A stretch of 20,057 nucleotides of DNA. Origin: JBBRLA01 sp038231615 (GTDB lineage Bacteria > Myxococcota_A > Polyangia > Palsa-1104 > JAEUJZ01). The notes below the pieces were generated by a model. The model did no database searches, was not told the origin of the DNA, and was given only the letters and a program-made list of their open reading frames with translations. Below, piece by piece: positions 6,869 through 15,500 of this stretch. The stretch covers positions 1 through 20,057 of the forward strand of contig JBBRLA010000068.1 of NCBI GenBank assembly GCA_038231615.1, given 5' to 3'. Position 1 is the stretch's first letter. Every line of letters starts with the position of its first letter. The position numbers and the translations under genes are program-made.

Positions 6869-8899
6869 CTACTGCAGGACGACGTCGTCGTAGAGGGTGT
6901 AGGTCGGGTCGCCGGTGAAGTTGTCGTCGTGACTGGTGAGCGTCAGCGTCGCCGAGTGGCCGGCAACCACGGCGGTTGAGACCTGCGTCCAGCCACCGGT
7001 GGCGCAAGTCTTGGGCAGCGCGGTGGTGGTCTTGCCAGTCATGTTGTCCTTGAGCGTGGCAGTGGCCCAGTCATATCTCACGGTGTCCGGGCAGGTCATC
7101 TTGTACCAAAACGAGAGCCGGGTCGCGCCGGCCGGGATGGTGAAGGTCTGCGCGATGGAGCTGCTGCCGTTGGTCGCCGTGGTGTTGCCCAGCCGCGCCG
7201 CATAGGTCCCGCCATGCGCGCCGGTGTTGACCACGCTGGAGGACGGCCCGGTGGGGGTCCAGCCGCTCAGGCTGCCGGTCTCGAAGTCGCCGTTGGTGAT
7301 GCCGCCGGTGACGGTGGTGACGACGGCGAGCGACCCGGCCGCGCCGTGGGTCGCCGAGGGGCTGGTGCCGGTGACGGTGAAGTTGGAGGTCGAGGCGGCG
7401 GCGTTGGCGGGCACGGTCAAGGTCAGCGTGCTGCCGCTGCCCGCGGTCACCGAGGTCGGGTTGAAGGCGCCGGTGACGCCCCCGGCGAGGCCGGAGATGG
7501 ACAGGTTCACGTTCTCGGCGGCGCCCGAGATCACGGCGGTGGTGATGGGGAAAGTCACGGTGACCGCCGAGCTGCCCGAGGTCGCCGTCTTGCCGGTCGG
7601 TGCGGTGATGTTGATGGAGAAGTCGTTGCCGCCCCCAGTGCCGGTCACGTTGAGCAATAGCGAAGCGGTGTGGGTGCCGGCGGCACCGTCGGCGCGGACG
7701 ATCACCTGGACGTTGGCGGCGGCGCTGGCGGCGTTCACCGTGAGGGTGGCAGTGGAGCCGCTGGCGATGCTGGTCGGGCTGATGCTGGCGGTGACACCGG
7801 CGGGCGCGGTGACCGAGAGAGTCAGGGTCTCGGCGGCGCCGGCGGTGGTTGCGGTCTGCACGGTGAAGGTCCCGCTGCCGCCGACGGCCAGCGAGGCCGC
7901 GTTGGGCGACAGATCCAGGTTGAAGTCCTGCGCCGCGGTGGTGATCGTCTTGCAGCCCTGCGATCGCTCGTCCCAGATGCCCTGGACCTGGAAGGTGCCG
8001 GTCGGGGTGGTGATGTTGCCGCTCGTGCCTTCGCACAGGTCGCCTGTCTCGCTGCCGCCGGAGTCGTTCCACGCCTGCGGGTAGTCGGGGCTGCTGCCCG
8101 GCGTGGGCACGCCGTCGGTGGTCGCCTCTATCAGCTCGTGCGAAGTGACGATGGTGGTGCCACCGAAGGAGCCGCCGCAGTCGGGCATGATCAGGTAATA
8201 GGCGTTCTGCGCCCCGACAATCGCCTCGTGGTAGGCGCCGAAGGACAGGCAGCTCACGGAGCCGTCCAGGGTGATGGACACCGAGGACGGGAAGTAGATG
8301 GCATAAATGGTGTTATCGTCGGGGGACGGCAGGACATGGGCCGCGATGCCGCTGCCGAGGGCTGCCTGGATCTGCGCATCGGTGACATTGCCGGGCGGGA
8401 TGCTGCTGAGGGTGATGGCGCCGACGTAGTTGCCGCGGCCGATGCGCTGGTTGGTGCCCGGGCTGCCGGTGTGCGTGCCGGCCTGCACGGTGATGGTGGT
8501 GTTGTACTCGTTGAGCCAGTCCATGAAGTTGCTGTTGGTGGCGCCGGCGAAGAAGTCGGCGATGCCGCCGTGCGCGGCGGTGATGGCCGAGTTCAACCTG
8601 GAGGGATCGCCCCACCAGACCGCATACACCTTGGGGTTCGGAATCACCGGCCCACCGTAGTAGTGGACGGTGCCCCCTGCGGTGCTGCGGACCGGTTTGT
8701 GGGAATGACCGGGGCGATCGATGCTGGTGGCGGTCTGCGGGTTCTCGTTACCGGGTGCCGTGTCGCCGCTGAGTTCGGGGGCGCCGCAGCCAGCCAGGAG
8801 CGCGGCCAGGGTGGAGACGGCCGCCAGCCTTTGCCAGCGTCCCGCGGTCAGCCGGCGGTCCGGGTGGGTTTTGCCCAAATGTTGCGTCTGTCTTGTCAT
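6869..8899 (-). CDS. Metallopeptidase-like lipoprotein with Ig-like repeats and a C-terminal beta-sandwich
   Basis: 676 residues from the ATG at 8899, chosen because AGGAGGA lies four bases upstream. A reading from 8947 would add 16 residues without such a site. A signal segment (about 22-37) ends in the lipobox LAGC with Cys38. The first domain (about 78-320) has HYYGGPVIPNPKVYAVWWG near its start, then YHEAI (about 223) and SHELIEATTDG (about 253-263). That last element resembles the HExxEAxTDP motif of secreted peptidase-like proteins, with His254 and Glu255 as possible zinc-site residues. Cysteine pairs 217/241 and 289/316 may be disulfides. Two Ig-like modules follow (about 325-432 and 434-540, beginning DFNLDLSP and DFSINIT). 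A terminal NGDFETGSLSGW module (about 541-676) resembles carbohydrate-binding beta-sandwiches. Peptidase activity is an inference. No propeptide or third zinc ligand was identified. Confidence 0.8.
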   Translation of the reverse strand: MTRQTQHLGKTHPDRRLTAGRWQRLAAVSTLAALLAGCGAPELSGDTAPGNENPQTATSIDRPGHSHKPVRSTAGGTVHYYGGPVIPNPKVYAVWWGDPSRLNSAITAAHGGIADFFAGATNSNFMDWLNEYNTTITVQAGTHTGSPGTNQRIGRGNYVGAITLSSIPPGNVTDAQIQAALGSGIAAHVLPSPDDNTIYAIYFPSSVSITLDGSVSCLSFGAYHEAIVGAQNAYYLIMPDCGGSFGGTTIVTSHELIEATTDGVPTPGSSPDYPQAWNDSGGSETGDLCEGTSGNITTPTGTFQVQGIWDERSQGCKTITTAAQDFNLDLSPNAASLAVGGSGTFTVQTATTAGAAETLTLSVTAPAGVTASISPTSIASGSTATLTVNAASAAANVQVIVRADGAAGTHTASLLLNVTGTGGGNDFSINITAPTGKTATSGSSAVTVTFPITTAVISGAAENVNLSISGLAGGVTGAFNPTSVTAGSGSTLTLTVPANAAASTSNFTVTGTSPSATHGAAGSLAVVTTVTGGITNGDFETGSLSGWTPTGPSSSVVNTGAHGGTYAARLGNTTATNGSSSIAQTFTIPAGATRLSFWYKMTCPDTVRYDWATATLKDNMTGKTTTALPKTCATGGWTQVSTAVVAGHSATLTLTSHDDNFTGDPTYTLYDDVVLQ

Positions 8900-9223
8900 G
8901 GATTCCTCCTGTGGACCTGGATTCGTGAGAAAGCGCGCGGAATCCATGGAAAAGAAAAATGAATCGCCGGCGTTTCAGGTTCGTGCAGGTCAGCAAGCAA
9001 GATCCGTGCAAGGCATTGAAATCAGAAATGGATTTTGGTCGGGCCGATCCACCAATTTAGCGGAAGCGTTGTTTCCGACGGGAGGGGCGCTTTGACGGAC
9101 ATGACGCGATCGGGCAGAAAGGCTGGCAGCCGGGTCGCATGGGACCACGCCCTGGGGGAAGAGACCCCGAAGTGGAACCTGGATTCCCAGCCCGGGCACA
9201 CCTTCCAGCATCGGCTGAATCTC
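8900..9223. other. Intergenic region between the MarC-like gene and the lipoprotein gene
   Basis: The 324 bases contain no convincing gene on either strand. The left end carries the AGGAGGA ribosome site of the lipoprotein gene. TGGATTC occurs at 8899-8905 and 8918-8924 and in inverted form at 8940-8946, the last two able to pair around a 15-base loop in the leader. No convincing -35/-10 or -24/-12 promoter was found. Confidence 0.5.
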
Positions 9224-9874
9224 CTAGATCGCGGCACGCAGGCTGGGCAAAAGATCTCGCAGCCCGCCGACCATGAATTCTACCGCAACCGCCGCCAAGA
9301 GCAGCCCCATCACGCGCTCCAGCACATGGATGGTGGTCTTGCGCAGAAAGCGGTGGGCCATCGCCGCCGAGCGCAAGAGCAGCCAGGTGATGAGGCAGGT
9401 CAGGCCGATCGAAGCGAACACCGCCGCTGTCGCCACCGGCCGCCACGCGGCGCGGCTCATCAGCATGATCACGGTCGCGATGGCCCCCGGCCCGGCCAGC
9501 ATCGGGATGGCCATCGGCACTACCGCCACGTCGTCTTTCTCGACCGACTCTTGCTGCTCTTCCGCGCTCGATCGGGTGCGCGAGGGCTGCGCCCGCATCA
9601 TATCCAGCGACATGAGCAGCAGCATCAGCCCCCCGGCGATCTTGAAGGCGCCCAGGGTGATGCCGAAGACCTTGAAGATGACCGCCCCGGCCAGCGCGAA
9701 GAAGGAAAGCGTGGCGCAGCTCCACAGCGCGGCCCGGGCTGCGCTCTTGCGCTGCTTCTCCGGCGGGTCGCTGCCGCTGATGGCGATGAAAATCGGCACC
9801 GCGACAATGGGGTCGACGACGAAAAACACCGCCGAGAAGGCGACGATGGCGAACTTGAGATCTTCGGAGTTCAT
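9224..9874 (-). CDS. MarC family integral membrane protein
   Basis: 216 residues, the usual size for MarC/UPF0056 proteins. The start ATG9874 gives MNSEDLKFAIVAFSAVFFVVDP. The family motif VDPIVAVPIFIAI (about 20-32) is present in the first helix pair. Further helices fall around 50-68, 72-92, 119-140, 148-168 and 186-204, with the conserved VVPMAIPMLAGPGAIATVIML (about 118-138) repeating the Pro-Gly pattern of the first half. A charged loop (about 97-116, rich in Ser, Glu and Gln) separates the two halves. MarC was once linked to multiple antibiotic resistance, but that role has been disproved in E. coli, and the transport function is unknown. Longer minus-strand readings through 10705 lie antisense to the activator gene and are artefacts. 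The gene is divergent from the sigma-54 activator gene. Confidence 0.92.
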   Translation of the reverse strand: MNSEDLKFAIVAFSAVFFVVDPIVAVPIFIAISGSDPPEKQRKSAARAALWSCATLSFFALAGAVIFKVFGITLGAFKIAGGLMLLLMSLDMMRAQPSRTRSSAEEQQESVEKDDVAVVPMAIPMLAGPGAIATVIMLMSRAAWRPVATAAVFASIGLTCLITWLLLRSAAMAHRFLRKTTIHVLERVMGLLLAAVAVEFMVGGLRDLLPSLRAAI

Positions 9875-9919
9875 GGCGTGCGCCGAGAACGTAGCACGCA
9901 GCCAATAGAAGGTCCCGGT

Positions 9920-9958
9920 CCCGGATTCCGGGCCTCGGGGCTTTTTGGGATAGATCCC
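9920..9958. promoter_or_regulatory. Two short palindromes in the divergent promoter region
   Basis: CCCGGATTCCGGG (9920-9932, 6-base arms) and GGGATAGATCCC (9947-9958, 5-base arms) flank a run of five T. They lie between the divergent MarC-like and activator starts (9875-10006), where both promoters must be. They could be operators or a leader hairpin of the MarC-like message. No promoter hexamers were certain. Confidence 0.25.
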
Positions 9959-10006
9959 ACGAGGCGCTTTGCGGCTGGGCCCGGGTAATGTACTCTGTAA
10001 GATACC

Positions 10007-11416
10007 ATGCACATGCGGACCTGGGTCCTCGGGGCCGGGGACCCGATGCACACAACGGAAGAAGCTGGGGTGACGCGGCGAACGCCCGCGCCCATTGCCA
10101 CCTTGTGGAAACTCGGTTCCAGCGCCGGCATCGAACAGGGCCCCTCCATGGTCCTTGGGCAAGGGTCGACCCCCATCGGCCGCGCCGTGCCCACCGATGG
10201 CGGCATCCCCTTGACCTCGGACCACCGCACCTCCCGGCTGCACGCCACCCTGGAGCTTCACGGCCTGGACCTGCGCCTCACCGATGAGGCCAGCAAGAAC
10301 GGCACGTTCGTCAACGGCAGGCGGGTCGGCCAGTGCGCTCTGGGGAACGGCGACGTGCTGCGCCTGGGGGATACGATCTTCCTTTTGCGTCACGAGAAGC
10401 CCGACGCGGCGCCAGATCCGCCCATCGCGGGGCTTCTGGGGTCCTCGGCGGGCATCCGGGCCCTGCGTGCCACCATCGGGCTGGTCGGCCCCACCATGGC
10501 CACCGTGTTGCTCCTGGGCGAGAGCGGCACGGGAAAGGAGGTCGCCGCCGCCGCGCTCCACCGGCAGAGCGGACGGGACGGGCCCCTTCTGGCGGTCAAT
10601 TGCAGCGCCATCCCCGAAAGCCTTGCCGAGAGCCAGCTTTTCGGCCACGTCGCCGGGGCCTTCACCGGCGCTAGCGCCCATCCGGGCCTGTTCCGCGCCG
10701 CCCACCGCGGCACGCTCTTTTTGGATGAAGTCGGCGATCTCTCCCGCGCCCTACAGCCCAAGCTGCTGCGCGCCCTGGAGGAGGGCGCCATCCTTCCGGT
10801 CGGCGCCGTCACCCCCGTACCCTGCGACGTCAGGCTGATCGCCGCCACCAACGGCGACCTGTCCCAAGCCGTGCGGCAGGGGACCTTCCGCCGCGACCTG
10901 TACACGCGCCTGGCGGAGATCATCGTGCTGCTGCCGCCCCTGCGCGATCGACGCGAGGACATCCTGGTCCTTCTGCAGACCGCCCTGCCTTCCCGGCCCC
11001 GTCTGTCCCCCGACCTCATCGAAGCGTTGCTCCTGCATCCCTGGCCGGGGAATGTGCGCGAATTGCTCAAGGTGGCCACCGAGCTGCGCATCAAGGGCGC
11101 CGCCGCCGATCGCCTGGAACTCGAGCTGGTGGGCGATCGGCTAAAGTCGCCTGAGGCGGCCCTTGAGGCGGCACCGGGGCCCGTAAAGGCGGGCCGCGCC
11201 GAGGCCAGCCCCCCGCCCGCGGACGCGCCTCGGGGCGCCGGCCCGGTTCCCGATCGCGACCTGCTAATCGGCCTCTTGCGGCAGCACCGGGGCAACGTCG
11301 CCGATGTCGCCCGCGCGGTCGGCCGGTCGCGCAAGCAGGTCTACCGGTGGCTCTTGCAGCATGGCCTGGACGTGGGTGAATTCCGTGACCCGGGAAAGCC
11401 CGGGAGCGACCCGTAG
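10007..11416 (+). CDS. FHA-domain sigma-54-dependent transcriptional activator
   Basis: 469 residues in three parts. An FHA domain (about 40-127) shows RTSRLHATLEL, then SKNGTFVNGRRVG, then LRLGDTIFLL, the phosphothreonine-binding fold. The AAA+ domain (about 142-375) carries Walker A GESGTGKE (171-178), the sigma-54-contacting GAFTGA loop (217-222), Walker B GTLFLDEVGD (235-244), the arginine-finger region RRDLYTRLAE, and WPGNVREL (346-353). A Fis-type helix-turn-helix ends the protein (about 419-455, NVADVARAVGRSRKQVYRWL). It hydrolyses ATP to open sigma-54 promoters. The FHA domain implies control by Ser/Thr phosphorylation, and the next gene, ten bases downstream, is a kinase. The start is uncertain: ATG10007 is the longest, but ATG10046 (residue 14) has a G-rich stretch upstream and would keep all domains. 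Confidence 0.95.
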   Translation: MHMRTWVLGAGDPMHTTEEAGVTRRTPAPIATLWKLGSSAGIEQGPSMVLGQGSTPIGRAVPTDGGIPLTSDHRTSRLHATLELHGLDLRLTDEASKNGTFVNGRRVGQCALGNGDVLRLGDTIFLLRHEKPDAAPDPPIAGLLGSSAGIRALRATIGLVGPTMATVLLLGESGTGKEVAAAALHRQSGRDGPLLAVNCSAIPESLAESQLFGHVAGAFTGASAHPGLFRAAHRGTLFLDEVGDLSRALQPKLLRALEEGAILPVGAVTPVPCDVRLIAATNGDLSQAVRQGTFRRDLYTRLAEIIVLLPPLRDRREDILVLLQTALPSRPRLSPDLIEALLLHPWPGNVRELLKVATELRIKGAAADRLELELVGDRLKSPEAALEAAPGPVKAGRAEASPPPADAPRGAGPVPDRDLLIGLLRQHRGNVADVARAVGRSRKQVYRWLLQHGLDVGEFRDPGKPGSDP

Positions 11417-11426
11417 GCACGACGTC

Positions 11427-14400
11427 ATGGTCCAGCGCCGTCCGATCGACTTTGCGCCCCCCGAGCAGATCGAGGAGTACCGCATTCTGCGCCCCATCGG
11501 CCGCGGCGGCATGGGCGTGGTCTACCTGGGCCACGACGTGCTGCTCGACCGGCCGGTGGCGGTCAAGTTCATCTCTGCCAGGAGCCCCGACGCCCAGGCC
11601 CAGATGCGCTTCCTCATCGAGGCGCGGGCCATCGCCCGCCTGACCCACCCCAACGTGGTCAGCATCTACCGCGTTGGATCGATCGAGGGCCGCCCATTCC
11701 TGGTCTCGGAGCTGGTGCGCGGCCAGAGCCTGAACCAGATCCAGAAACCGCTGCCGTGGGAACGGGCGCTGCAGATCGGCCTGGGTCTGTCACGTGGGCT
11801 GGGCGTCGCCCATCGACTGGGCGTCCTGCACCGTGACATCAAGCCGGCCAACGCCATCCTTCAGACCGATGGCGAGGTCAAGCTGCTGGATTTCGGGCTG
11901 GCGAAGATCCTCGACGTGCTCCCGCCGGAAGGCGCGGATCCGGTCGATGTGCCAGCCAGCGAGGAAAATGTCGGCGGCGGCGCCGGCGTCGTCGTCGTCG
12001 GATCCGCCACTTCGGGTCAAAAGCCTCCCATCTCGGCATGGGCCGAGACCTTGACCGGCGATGACCCCCAGGGCGGGGACACGGACTTCGGGCAGACCTC
12101 GGTCACCCCGAGAAGCGGCTCAATCACCCGGGTCGGCGCGATCATGGGCACGCCGCTGTACATGGCCCCCGAGGTCCTGCGGGGCGAACCGGCGACCCGG
12201 CGCAGCGATGTCTATTCTCTGGGCATGCTGATTTACGAACTTTGCGCCGGTCAGCCGCCGGGGCTGGAAGGCAGCGGAGACAGCCACCTCACCGGCCGGG
12301 GCGGCGACGACGTGCGTCCGGATCCGCCGCCAATCTCGATCGCGGTGCCGGGGATCGATCCGGGTTTGGCCGCCATCGTCGATCGCTGCCTGCGTCAGGA
12401 CCCGGGCCTGCGGTTTGCGTCAGGCGACGACCTCCGCGACGCCCTGGAGCGGCTGGAGCGGTTCGAGTCCCTGGCGCCGGAGGCCTGGACTGTCCTCGCA
12501 GGCGACAACCCCTACCGGGGCCTGGCGGCGTTCCAGGCGGAACACAGCAGCCTCTTTTTCGGCAGGGGGGCCGAGGTCCGGGCCGTCCTGGATCGGGTCA
12601 GGACCAGCCCCTTGCTGGTGGTGGCCGGGGACTCCGGGGTGGGCAAGTCTTCGCTCTGCCGCGCCGGGGTGCTGCCCCTGGTGCAGCGGGGTGCGCTGGC
12701 CGATGGCCGGATGTTCACCATCGTCGAACTGGTCCCCGGGCGCCACCCGGTCGCGGCCCTGGCCGCCGCCCTCGCCCTCCGATCGGGGCCCGCGGCGGAG
12801 GCGGACACTCGCCAGGCCGACCTGCTGCGCGTCCTTGCACGGGACCCGGCGGCCTTCTCGGCCTGGCTTCACGACCACCGCGGCGAGGGTGCGGGGACCC
12901 TGCTCTTCATCGACCAGGTGGAGGAGCTGTTCAGCCTGAGCGATCCGCGCGAGGCGGCGATCATCGGCCAGGTCCTTGGGGACCTCATCGTCTCGACCTC
13001 CGGGGTACGCGTGTTGCTCACCATCCGGGGCGACTTTCTGACCCGGCTGGCGGCCCTGCCCGGCATCGGCGAGCTACTCTCGGGGGCCCTGTGGTTCCTG
13101 CGACCGCTTTTAGCCGACAGCATCCGTCAGGCCATCGTCGGACCGGCCCGCAGCCAGGGGGTCACCTTCGAGTCCGATGCCCTGGTCTCCACCCTGGTCG
13201 AAAGTTCCGCCGGGGCGGCAGGTGGACTGCCCTTGCTCCAGTTTGCCTTGACCGAACTGTGGGAAGCCCGCGATCCCGTGCGTCAGGTCATTCCTGCATC
13301 GGCGCTGACCGCCATCGGCGGGGTCGAAGGGTGCCTGGCCCGTCATGCGGATGGGGTGCTTGCCGCCCTGCGTCCGGAGCAACGCGCGCGCGCCCATCGT
13401 CTGCTGCTCAAGCTGGTGACCGCCGAGGGCCTGCGCGCCCGCCGCCCCCGCTCCGAGTTGGTGACCGACGATCCGGGTGCCCGGGACCCTGCGGAGGCCG
13501 CCATCGAGGCCCTGGTGCGCAGCCGGCTGCTGGTCGCCAGCCAGTCCGAGGGCGCCACCACCTACGAGCTGGCCCACGAGGCGCTCATCGGGGGCTGGGG
13601 CACGCTGCGGGGCTGGCTCGACTCGGCGGCGGGCCCCCGCATGATCCACCGGCGCATCGAGCTGGCGGCTGCTGAATGGGACCGGATCGGTCGCGCCCGC
13701 GAGGCCCTGTGGCGCGATCGCCAGCTCGATGAGGTCCGCGAGATCGAGCCGCGGACGCTGGAGGGGCGGGAGCGGGACTTTCTGACCGCATCCCGGGACG
13801 CGGCCCGTCGCCGCCGGCTGATCTTTGGCGGAGGTCTGGGGGGGGCCCTCTTGCTCGGCGCGCTGGTCTACGGCGGCGTCCAGTTCAAGCTCCGCCACGA
13901 CCTCGATCGGGTCATCGCCACCCATGTGGAGCAGGCGCGGCGCGACCGGGAAAAGGCCCGGCTGCTGGACCGGGACATCGAGGCGTCGCGAAAGGACGCG
14001 TTCGCCCTTTTCGACCGGCCGGCGCAGGGACGACGCGATGCCGCCGAGGACCCCGCCGCGCGCCGGGAAGAGGCGGAGCGGCGATGGTCGCGGGTGCTGG
14101 GGCTGGAGCGGCAACTCGATCTGCTGGACGTCGGCGCCACCCAGGCCCTGGAGTCGGCCCTGGCCCTGGACGGGCAGAGCAAGGAAGTGCGCCGCCTGCT
14201 GGCGGACGTCACCTACAGCCGGATTCTGCATGTCGAGCGCGCCCGGCACCCGGCGCAACAGGAGGAACTTTTGCATCGCCTCTCCAACCACGATGAGCGG
14301 GACCAACGCCGCCGCCGCCTGGAGACCGCGGCCCTACTTTCGCTGGTGACCGCGCCGCCCGCCACGGTGTCCCTGCGACGCTACGAGGACGACCCGGACG

Positions 14401-15473
14401 GCTACCGGCAGGCGGGCCCCGCGGTGATGCTGGGGCAGACCCCACTTTCCCGGGTCCCGGTCCTGCCCGGCTCCTACCTGCTGACATTTGCGTCCCCGGG
14501 CAGGCCCGAGATGCGCTACCCGCTGCTGACCACACGGGGCGAAGTGCTGGTCTTTTCCCTTTCCCTGCCTTCTTCGGATGCCGTACCCCCCGGCTTCGTC
14601 TACGTGCCTCCCGGCCGGTTCCTCTTCGGCAGCGCCGACGATGAGACGCTGCGCCGGAGCTTCCTTGACGCCCCGCCGCTGCATCCGATGCGCACCGCCG
14701 GCTACCTGATCGGCCGGGAAGAGGTGACCTTCGCCGACTGGATCGACTTTCTGCGCGACCTTCCCGCGGCGGAGCGGCGCCATCGCTTGCCGCAGGTCCG
14801 GCCCAGCATGCACAACCAGCGCGGTATGTTGGAACTGTCCGAGTCCCCTGGAGGGGCGTTTTATCTCTCGATCCAGCCCACCCTGCAGGCCTATCGTGCC
14901 AGGGCTGGGGAGCGGATCCGGTACCCCGGCCGCAGGCTCCGCCAAGAGCAAGACTGGCTCCGCTTCCCCGTCACCGGCGTGTCTTTCGAGGACGTGCAGG
15001 CCTATCTGTCCTGGCTGGATCGCAGCGGCCACGTCCCGGGGGCCCGGCTTTGCGACGAATACGAATGGGAGCGAGCGGCGCGCGGGGCCGACGATCGAGT
15101 TTTTCCCCACGGCAACCGCCTGGCGCCCGACGATGCGAACTTCGATCTGACCTATGGCCGGCAGCCGCTTTCCTTCGGTCCCGACGAGGTCGGGGCCCAC
15201 CCGGTCTCGCAAAGCCCGTTTGGTCTGAACGACATGGCCGGCAACGCCCTGGAGTGGACCCGCTCGGTCCGTGTTATCGGCGAGGCGGTGGTGCGAGGGG
15301 GCGGATGGTACTATGATCAGATGACCAGCAGAAGCGCCAACCGACAGGTCGGCGAGGCGGCGAACCTGCGGGACATTCTCGTCGGATTGCGGGTGTGCGC
15401 CGATTACCCACCGGGGCAGGCACCCGCGCAAGATCGGGGAGCGGATCCGGGCCCCGATGGCCATGTAGAATAA
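11427..15473 (+). CDS. Ser/Thr protein kinase - nSTAND ATPase - TM - PEGA - SUMF1-like fusion protein
   Basis: 1348 residues from ATG11427. A reading from 11304 overlaps the activator gene out of frame and was rejected. The kinase domain (about 18-345) has GRGGMGVVYLG, Lys47 in AVKF, HRDIKPAN (Asp137), DFG (155-157) and APE (247-249), all intact. About 90 residues separate DFG from APE, which is unusually long. An nSTAND-type NTPase follows (about 361-735): PYRGLAAFQAEHSSLFFGR, Walker A GDSGVGKSS (401-409), Walker B LLFIDQVEE (492-500). A membrane segment (about 798-820) and a charged coiled-coil-like stretch (830-965) lead to a PEGA-like domain (about 975-1048). A C-terminal SUMF1/FGE-like domain (about 1055-1325, GVSFEDVQAYLSWL, CDEYEWERAARG, GLNDMAGNALEWT, VVRGGGWYY) completes it. 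The catalytic cysteines of formylglycine-generating enzymes are missing. It probably senses signals outside and phosphorylates partners inside, perhaps a ligand of the FHA activator encoded upstream. Confidence 0.93.
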   Translation: MVQRRPIDFAPPEQIEEYRILRPIGRGGMGVVYLGHDVLLDRPVAVKFISARSPDAQAQMRFLIEARAIARLTHPNVVSIYRVGSIEGRPFLVSELVRGQSLNQIQKPLPWERALQIGLGLSRGLGVAHRLGVLHRDIKPANAILQTDGEVKLLDFGLAKILDVLPPEGADPVDVPASEENVGGGAGVVVVGSATSGQKPPISAWAETLTGDDPQGGDTDFGQTSVTPRSGSITRVGAIMGTPLYMAPEVLRGEPATRRSDVYSLGMLIYELCAGQPPGLEGSGDSHLTGRGGDDVRPDPPPISIAVPGIDPGLAAIVDRCLRQDPGLRFASGDDLRDALERLERFESLAPEAWTVLAGDNPYRGLAAFQAEHSSLFFGRGAEVRAVLDRVRTSPLLVVAGDSGVGKSSLCRAGVLPLVQRGALADGRMFTIVELVPGRHPVAALAAALALRSGPAAEADTRQADLLRVLARDPAAFSAWLHDHRGEGAGTLLFIDQVEELFSLSDPREAAIIGQVLGDLIVSTSGVRVLLTIRGDFLTRLAALPGIGELLSGALWFLRPLLADSIRQAIVGPARSQGVTFESDALVSTLVESSAGAAGGLPLLQFALTELWEARDPVRQVIPASALTAIGGVEGCLARHADGVLAALRPEQRARAHRLLLKLVTAEGLRARRPRSELVTDDPGARDPAEAAIEALVRSRLLVASQSEGATTYELAHEALIGGWGTLRGWLDSAAGPRMIHRRIELAAAEWDRIGRAREALWRDRQLDEVREIEPRTLEGRERDFLTASRDAARRRRLIFGGGLGGALLLGALVYGGVQFKLRHDLDRVIATHVEQARRDREKARLLDRDIEASRKDAFALFDRPAQGRRDAAEDPAARREEAERRWSRVLGLERQLDLLDVGATQALESALALDGQSKEVRRLLADVTYSRILHVERARHPAQQEELLHRLSNHDERDQRRRRLETAALLSLVTAPPATVSLRRYEDDPDGYRQAGPAVMLGQTPLSRVPVLPGSYLLTFASPGRPEMRYPLLTTRGEVLVFSLSLPSSDAVPPGFVYVPPGRFLFGSADDETLRRSFLDAPPLHPMRTAGYLIGREEVTFADWIDFLRDLPAAERRHRLPQVRPSMHNQRGMLELSESPGGAFYLSIQPTLQAYRARAGERIRYPGRRLRQEQDWLRFPVTGVSFEDVQAYLSWLDRSGHVPGARLCDEYEWERAARGADDRVFPHGNRLAPDDANFDLTYGRQPLSFGPDEVGAHPVSQSPFGLNDMAGNALEWTRSVRVIGEAVVRGGGWYYDQMTSRSANRQVGEAANLRDILVGLRVCADYPPGQAPAQDRGADPGPDGHVE

Positions 15474-15500
15474 GACATGAATCGGGAAGGAGACTGGACT

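Noticed and set aside
7670..8962. Plus-strand 430-residue Gly/Arg-rich frame
   Set aside because: It is antisense to the lipoprotein gene and its composition is typical of a mirrored Ser/Thr/Ala-rich coding sequence.
9224..10705. Long minus-strand frame extending the MarC-like protein to 493 residues
   Set aside because: The extra N-terminal part is antisense to the FHA activator and lacks any domain. ATG9874 gives the normal family length.
14589..15402. Active formylglycine-generating enzyme or variable lectin target of a diversity-generating retroelement
   Set aside because: The active-site cysteines are absent, and no reverse transcriptase or template repeat is present in the window.
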